Part shown: in pieces, positions 6,363 to 10,340 of the stretch
Position numbering within the stretch: the first letter of the stretch is position 1
How the letters are laid out: every line of letters starts with the position of its first letter
Source: Candidatus Latescibacterota bacterium
GTDB lineage: Bacteria > Latescibacterota > UBA2968 > GCA-2709665
NCBI GenBank assembly: GCA_030746455.1
Contig: JASLMQ010000803.1
Location: 1 to 10,340 of the forward strand
Length of the DNA: 10,340 bases
Reading direction: 5' to 3'
Notes under the pieces: generated by a model
Told to the model about the DNA's origin: nothing
The model's input: the letters and a program-made list of their open reading frames with translations, nothing else
The model's database searches: none
Made by a program: the position numbers and the translations under genes

Positions 6363-7388
6363 ATGCTCTTCATCGAGACCAAAGGCTCCTGGCGCGACAT
6401 GGGCCGCCAGCTCGGCGAGGCCTTCCCCGAGCAGCTCCACGCCTGCATCGACCGATATGCCTCCTGGCTGGTTGCCGATCCGGATCGATACCGTCCCGCG
6501 ATCGACCAGATCCGAGATCTGCTCGGGGACCACGCGCCAGAGCTGATCGAGGAGACCGAGGGCCTGGCCGAGTCATCCGGGGTCGAGTCAGACGCCCTTC
6601 TCGGCTATCGGTTCTTCAACGAGGTCAAGGAGCGCGTCGCAGAAGGATGCTCAGTCGTCTACATCGCCAACAGCGATGTCGGCCCGATCCTTGGACGGAA
6701 CTGCGACCTCTCCGCCACGTTCGATCTCGACATTCAGCTGTGCCGTACCTGCCGTCCCAATGACGGTCAGCCCAAGATCACTACCACCTACCTCGGAATG
6801 GCGGGTGGTGTTGGACTCAACGCATCGGGGCTTGGCACCGGCGGCGCGAGCGCCCACACGCGGAAACGTTACGGAGATGACGGCCTTCCCGGCCAGGTCC
6901 TCGGCTTCAGGATGCTGGGTCATTGTGCAGATCTGGCCAACGTGCGGAGCCTGTTGTCACGGCACGCCTTCCTGGGCAAGAGCCAGAACTGCATTGCCGG
7001 CGATTGCAGCGGCGCGTCGGTGCTGCTCGAGATGGCTCCGGGCCGGATCGCCGAGCAGGTGGAGCGGCCGACCGGCCAGGACTGGCAGATCTGTACCAAC
7101 TTCTTTACGTCCGGACGCATACCGATCGATCCCCAGCCTCAGTACCTGGGAAGCGCATATGCTCGGTACGGTCGTTTGTCGCATTGCCTGAGCACTGGAC
7201 TCGTGGACCAGTCGGTGCCCGGCATCAAGCAGTTGCTCACGGACATCGCGCAGCCAGGGCTGTGCATCCCCGAGGGCCACTTCACCAGCAAGACCGCCTA
7301 CAGCCAGGTGATGGAGCTGGACACCGGGAAGATGCACATCACCCCCGGCCACCCCGCCGAAGCGCCGTGGGAGGTGGTTGCGCTCTAG
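6363..7388 (+). CDS. C45-family acyltransferase/hydrolase (penicillin acyltransferase-like Ntn hydrolase)
   Basis: This 341-residue protein matches the peptidase C45/acyl-CoA:6-aminopenicillanate acyltransferase-like family. Members cleave themselves before a Cys that becomes the N-terminal nucleophile and then act on amide or acyl bonds. The opening LFIETKGSWRDMGRQLGE is the family N-terminus. EGCSVVY places the cleavage site at Gly95-Cys96, with ILGRNCD (110-116) as the conserved Asn-Asp segment just after. Later family-like blocks are QNCIAGDCSGASVLLE, CTNFFTSGRI, YARYGRLSH and PAEAPWEVV. No signal peptide is seen. The ATG at 6363 is chosen because GGGAG (6350-6354) lies 8 nt before it; an in-frame ATG at 6348 has AAGGG directly against it and adds five unconserved residues. 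It is first in a likely operon with the propeller gene 51 nt downstream. The substrate is unknown; beta-lactam biosynthesis is not implied. Confidence 0.85.
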   Translation: MLFIETKGSWRDMGRQLGEAFPEQLHACIDRYASWLVADPDRYRPAIDQIRDLLGDHAPELIEETEGLAESSGVESDALLGYRFFNEVKERVAEGCSVVYIANSDVGPILGRNCDLSATFDLDIQLCRTCRPNDGQPKITTTYLGMAGGVGLNASGLGTGGASAHTRKRYGDDGLPGQVLGFRMLGHCADLANVRSLLSRHAFLGKSQNCIAGDCSGASVLLEMAPGRIAEQVERPTGQDWQICTNFFTSGRIPIDPQPQYLGSAYARYGRLSHCLSTGLVDQSVPGIKQLLTDIAQPGLCIPEGHFTSKTAYSQVMELDTGKMHITPGHPAEAPWEVVAL

Positions 7389-7439
7389 ACTGTGGGGGAG
7401 CTAACAGGGACCCGCAACCCCGAACCGGGAACTCGCACT
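7389..7439 (+). repeat. Degenerate GGAACCCG-type spacer between operon genes
   Basis: The spacer contains loosely repeated units around GGGACCCG, CAACCCCG, AACCGGG and AACTCGC (about 7407-7436). Translated in the downstream gene's frame it reads GTRNPEPGTR, a recurrent artefact peptide at misplaced starts in several GC-rich uncultured bacteria (from memory). GGGA (7427-7430) may serve as a weak ribosome site for the ATG at 7440. Confidence 0.5.
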
Positions 7440-8414
7440 ATGCTCTTACACGATCTCGACTGGCGTCGCTTCGAGCAGCCTGTCATGTCGACCTTCACGA
7501 GCCACGAGCCGTGGTGTCGCGTGTCTCTCTACAGTCCTGCCGTCGTGGGCACCGATGAGGGCTACCGGATGTGGTACTGCGGCAACAGATCGGGCACGCG
7601 TACCAGCGACATGGACATCGGGTGCGCCGACTCTTCCGATGGTGAGAACTGGACGGCCTGTAAGCAGAATCCGGTCCTGACCTCGGCCGACCTTCCCTGG
7701 GACGGCGCGTGGCAGACGCCACACGTCCTGTTCGATGGGGAGGCGGGATGCTTCAGGATGTGGTTCGTGATGGCCAGGTCAGAGAGGGATGACCGCAACC
7801 AGCTTGTCAGCTTCGACCAGCAGTTGGGTCACGCGACGAGCAGGGATGGAATCGACTGGGAGGTGCATCCGGAGCCTATCTATCCCAGCGGCCGGGGGCC
7901 GTGTGTGCTCAGGGCCGAACGCGGCTGGCAGATGTGGATGAACTCGATGGCCGAACCCGATGGCGACTTCGCCAGCCTGGTCTCCAGCATCTACCGGTTC
8001 GAGTCGCCCGACGGCCTGACCTGGACGCGCGACCCGGAACCGGCCGTGACGGCGAACGACGCGCTCCGAAGCGTCGTCTATCCGTTCGTGGTGGAATCGG
8101 AGGGGGACTACACGCTATGGTATGGCTGTCACGTGGACGGCGGCAGGTTCGAGATCTACTGCTCGACGTCATCGGACGGGATCACGTGGACACACCATCA
8201 CGATGCCCCTGCCTTCGCCGCCAGCCGCACGCCCGATTGCTTCGACGGCCGCTACACGTCCACCCCGTGCGTCATCGAGGAAGAGGATCGGTATCTGCTC
8301 TACTACTCGGCCAGGGATTGGGGGAATCTGTATGGTGCGGGCGACGGCACCGTACAGTGCGACTCCGCGGGCATCTACCGCCACATCGGCCTCGCCATCG
8401 CCCACAGACCCTAG
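7440..8414 (+). CDS. Five-bladed beta-propeller protein, GH43/GH32/GH130-like architecture
   Basis: This 324-residue protein shows a clear fivefold repeat of about 60 residues. Each blade begins with an x-P-x-V/L segment: YSPAVV (31-36), TPHVLF (93-98), GPCVLR (153-158), YPFVVE (214-219), TPCVIE (275-280). Each then has an aromatic strand: YRMWYCG (42-48), FRMWFVM (105-111), WQMWMNS (163-169), YTLWYGC (224-230), YLLYYSA (285-291). Four blades end in S-x-D-G-x-x-W (65, 134, 189, 244). This is the fold of arabinanase, fructosidase and mannoside-phosphorylase-type enzymes. The Asp-Pro that usually carries the first-blade catalytic acid is Ser-Pro here, so activity is unproven; it could be a lectin-like protein. 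The ATG at 7440 is preferred to GTG at 7392, which has no ribosome site and only reads through repeat spacer. It is probably cytoplasmic, as no signal peptide is seen. It follows the C45 gene and converges with the GH127-like gene. Confidence 0.8.
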   Translation: MLLHDLDWRRFEQPVMSTFTSHEPWCRVSLYSPAVVGTDEGYRMWYCGNRSGTRTSDMDIGCADSSDGENWTACKQNPVLTSADLPWDGAWQTPHVLFDGEAGCFRMWFVMARSERDDRNQLVSFDQQLGHATSRDGIDWEVHPEPIYPSGRGPCVLRAERGWQMWMNSMAEPDGDFASLVSSIYRFESPDGLTWTRDPEPAVTANDALRSVVYPFVVESEGDYTLWYGCHVDGGRFEIYCSTSSDGITWTHHHDAPAFAASRTPDCFDGRYTSTPCVIEEEDRYLLYYSARDWGNLYGAGDGTVQCDSAGIYRHIGLAIAHRP

Positions 8415-8449
8415 TCCAGAGCGGTGGCTACCACTGACAACCGTTGGAA

Positions 8450-8482
8450 ATCCCGCAGGGAAATCCGGTTCGCCTGCGGGAT
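8450..8482. terminator. Hairpin between convergent genes, possible bidirectional terminator
   Basis: ATCCCGCAGG (8450-8459) pairs perfectly with CCTGCGGGAT (8473-8482) around a 13-nt loop. It lies between the stop of the propeller gene (8414) and the stop of the oppositely oriented GH127-like gene (8518). It could end both transcripts. There is no strong U tract on either strand, so Rho-independent termination is not certain. Confidence 0.45.
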
Positions 8483-8517
8483 CTCGATGTACAGAATCTC
8501 TTCCGGTTCCCCGTGGC

Positions 8518-10340
8518 TCAGAAACTCCAGCTCAGTGATGGCCTGGACCAGACGAAGCGTTCACGCTTGACCCAGCGCACGCTGTTCTCGCGGTAGCGGT
8601 CCCGCTGGTAGAATGGGTAGATCGTGCCCGGTGGGTCTATGAGAACGACCGTGCTGCCTTTGGTGATCAGCGAGTAGTCCGCATCCCCGATGGTCTCCTT
8701 CATCGTGCTTTCCTCAATGGGGAAAGACAACGTCGCGATATCTCCGGGTTTCACCTCGCCGACCTGGGCGTAGCGACCCTCCCAGGTGAGTGCACGAGCC
8801 TCGTCGTTCACGCGGCACGCGGTCTCCTCCGGTGTCACCCACTCCGGGATGCGCATGAATAGATCGCAGGGGCTCTTCACTCTGATGTCTACCCGTCCCT
8901 CGTAGGGAATGTAGCTCTCTACGTCGGCCCAGGTGGAGGCACGGTTCAGAAGCAGGTTGACCCTCAATGCTCCCTCCTCGAACCTGAGGATGTTGTCCCA
9001 GACATACGGGAGCGCTCTTGCATAGTTGGCCGTACAGCAGGTCCAGACGCCCCTTCCCAGTACGTCGTTTGGGGCGCTCTCCCCCAGACATCCCCCGATG
9101 TTTCTCTCGACCGCGCGATCGGCGACCTCGAACTGGGACGCATCCAGGGGCGTGGGAGGTACGCTCTCGATCAGCCGGTCGACCCAGTCGCCTCTCAGCA
9201 TCTGGATCTCGGCTAAATGGTTCCTGGTGTACCGGTCCACGTCATCCCAGTAGTCGGCGACTCCGGCCTGGCTGAGCTTGGTGGCCACCGCGACCATATC
9301 CGCCGCCGTGCAGCCTTCGGAGATTCTCCGGAATGCGTGCAGCACTGCCATGTGCTGGATGGCGCCGGTCCAGTCCGGGCCGGGCACGCTGGGGAAGTAG
9401 CCCAGGATTGGACTGCCGCACGACTTCGCATACTCATAACCCTTACGGCAGAATTCGATTGTCTCCGGATCCTGGGCGACCAATGCGTACTCCAGCAGAC
9501 CGGAGAGGGCCCTGAGGTGCATGTGGGCGTGGGAAGACGCAAGGAAGCGGGCCTCTTCATCGAAGAAACCGGCGTGGTCCTTCAGGTACACGGCGAGCTT
9601 GCCCGACAGGCTGAGGGCCGGCTCGTAGCCAGTCGTCAAGAAGGCCCGGCAGAGGCCCTGCATGATCCAGCCCGCGAAGGCGCCACCGGCTTCCCGCCGG
9701 CAGCTGAGCATGTCCATGTCCTGGGAGACCGTGGCGCCAGGATTCACCTGTAGAACGGGATAGAAGCAGTAGTCATCCCGATACACCATTAGCTCCGCCA
9801 TTCGGTCGATCAGGCGCTGCACTCTGTCTTTCCAGAGCGCCTCCCGGGTGATCTCGAAGTAGAGGGCCATGACCCCGGCAATCATGCCGTTCGCATAGAT
9901 CCCGGCCGTCTGGTCGCTCTCGCCGTCATCTCCGAGCCCGAATCCGGCCCTGGTGAAGCCGTAGCGTGCCCAGGGTCTCCCCACGACTGGCCTGTACACG
10001 AACCCGTCCTCGCCCTGCATGTGGAGCAAGGTTTCCGCCCACCTCTGGTCCACATCCAGGTTGAGGTCGCTGCCGGTGATGGCTCGCAACTGGGGCAGGG
10101 CTTCCTGGTACTTGGGCTGCAGGTCCAGGTCCGCCTCCTTGTGCTGCATGCGAGGCGGGTTCTGGTTGAGGCGCGAGCCGATGAAGATCTCGTAATCCGC
10201 CTTCGGGTCGGCGGCGTTCGTGAGTACGTGGATCAGGGAGCCGGCCCGCTCGGCCAGGTCGAGAGTGTCCGGCACCAGCGCTTCGTAGCGCTCGCCGTCG
10301 TACGCTGGAAACGATATCTCCGGGATTTCTGGAGAGATGT
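8518..10340 (-). CDS. DUF1680/GH127-like glycoside hydrolase, N-terminus beyond window
   Basis: The protein resembles the DUF1680/GH127 family, whose characterised members are beta-L-arabinofuranosidases with a helical (alpha/alpha)6 barrel and C-terminal beta domains. In HypBA1 a Glu-x-Cys and a later Cys-Cys pair bind zinc, and the first Cys of the pair is the nucleophile. Here EGC (Glu codon 9316-9318, Cys 9310-9312) and TCC (Cys codons 9034-9039) lie 91 residues apart, so all four residues appear present. Flanking blocks include VADYWDDVDRYTRNHLAE, NYARALPYVWDNI, RVNLLLNRASTWADV and RIPEWVTPEE. The C-terminal block IDPPGTIYPFYQRDRYR precedes the stop at 8518-8520. A GTG at 10275 starts the longest in-window reading, but the frame continues without a stop to the right edge (residues such as PAYDGERYEALVPDTLDLAERA cross that GTG), so it is not the real start and the gene is cut by the window. 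The substrate is unproven. Confidence 0.88.
   Translation of the reverse strand, partial: ISPEIPEISFPAYDGERYEALVPDTLDLAERAGSLIHVLTNAADPKADYEIFIGSRLNQNPPRMQHKEADLDLQPKYQEALPQLRAITGSDLNLDVDQRWAETLLHMQGEDGFVYRPVVGRPWARYGFTRAGFGLGDDGESDQTAGIYANGMIAGVMALYFEITREALWKDRVQRLIDRMAELMVYRDDYCFYPVLQVNPGATVSQDMDMLSCRREAGGAFAGWIMQGLCRAFLTTGYEPALSLSGKLAVYLKDHAGFFDEEARFLASSHAHMHLRALSGLLEYALVAQDPETIEFCRKGYEYAKSCGSPILGYFPSVPGPDWTGAIQHMAVLHAFRRISEGCTAADMVAVATKLSQAGVADYWDDVDRYTRNHLAEIQMLRGDWVDRLIESVPPTPLDASQFEVADRAVERNIGGCLGESAPNDVLGRGVWTCCTANYARALPYVWDNILRFEEGALRVNLLLNRASTWADVESYIPYEGRVDIRVKSPCDLFMRIPEWVTPEETACRVNDEARALTWEGRYAQVGEVKPGDIATLSFPIEESTMKETIGDADYSLITKGSTVVLIDPPGTIYPFYQRDRYRENSVRWVKRERFVWSRPSLSWSF

Noticed and set aside
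6162..6533. Minus-strand open frame over the C45 gene start
   Set aside because: No good ribosome site and no recognisable domain; it overlaps the conserved N-terminus of the C45 protein.
7392..7439. GTG at 7392 as start of the propeller gene
   Set aside because: No ribosome site, and the extra residues (GTRNPEPGTR) are translated spacer repeat. ATG 7440 is better.
1..10340. CRISPR array, transposon ends or long repeats
   Set aside because: No regularly spaced repeats, terminal inverted repeats or long direct repeats were seen by eye on either strand.

Overview
The window looks like chromosomal DNA from a GC-rich, probably Gram-negative-type bacterium. Two housekeeping tRNA genes at the left end lead into an accessory region of carbohydrate-active and sulfatase-type genes. 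A secreted WPQWRGP-type PQQ-like propeller, a formylglycine-type sulfatase and a DUF1680/GH127-like protein together are typical of Planctomycetota, Lentisphaerota, Verrucomicrobiota and similar uncultured lineages. No marker here fixes the phylum, so this is inference.

Layout: (1) 69-557 holds tRNA-Cys(GCA) and tRNA-Leu(UAA) on the + strand. Each has a recognisable sigma70-type promoter with a 17-bp spacer and a following hairpin. An extra perfect hairpin lies between them. (2) 787-2850 (+) encodes an unusual fusion: a 12-TM APC-superfamily permease joined to a TrkA/RCK-type cytosolic regulatory module whose dinucleotide glycine motif is degraded. (3) 2982-5913 (-) is a two-gene unit, a secreted PQQ-like beta-propeller followed by a type I sulfatase without a signal peptide. 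(4) 5914-6362 is a non-coding divergent intergenic region with weak back-to-back promoter candidates and competing small hairpins. (5) 6363-8414 (+) is a two-gene unit: a peptidase C45/penicillin acyltransferase-like Ntn hydrolase, then a five-bladed propeller protein of glycosidase-like architecture. Between them is a 51-nt spacer built from degenerate GGAACCCG-like units. (6) 8518 to the right edge (-) is a DUF1680/GH127-like protein with all four expected Zn/catalytic residues. Its N-terminus lies outside the window, since the frame stays open to the last base.

The right two-thirds can be read as a catabolic neighbourhood for a decorated glycan or glycoconjugate: sulfate removal (sulfatase), amide or acyl removal (C45), and glycoside cleavage or binding (five-bladed propeller and GH127-like protein). 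Apart from the PQQ-like protein, no complete gene in this group has a visible export signal, so part of the pathway may be cytoplasmic. No transporter or regulator for it is visible, and the functional link rests on proximity only.

I see no CRISPR array, transposase, prophage gene or toxin-antitoxin pair. The points most worth following are the APC-RCK fusion, the C45 hydrolase plus propeller pair with its non-canonical blade acids, and the sulfatase with an apparent Lys-to-Leu change in its active-site loop.
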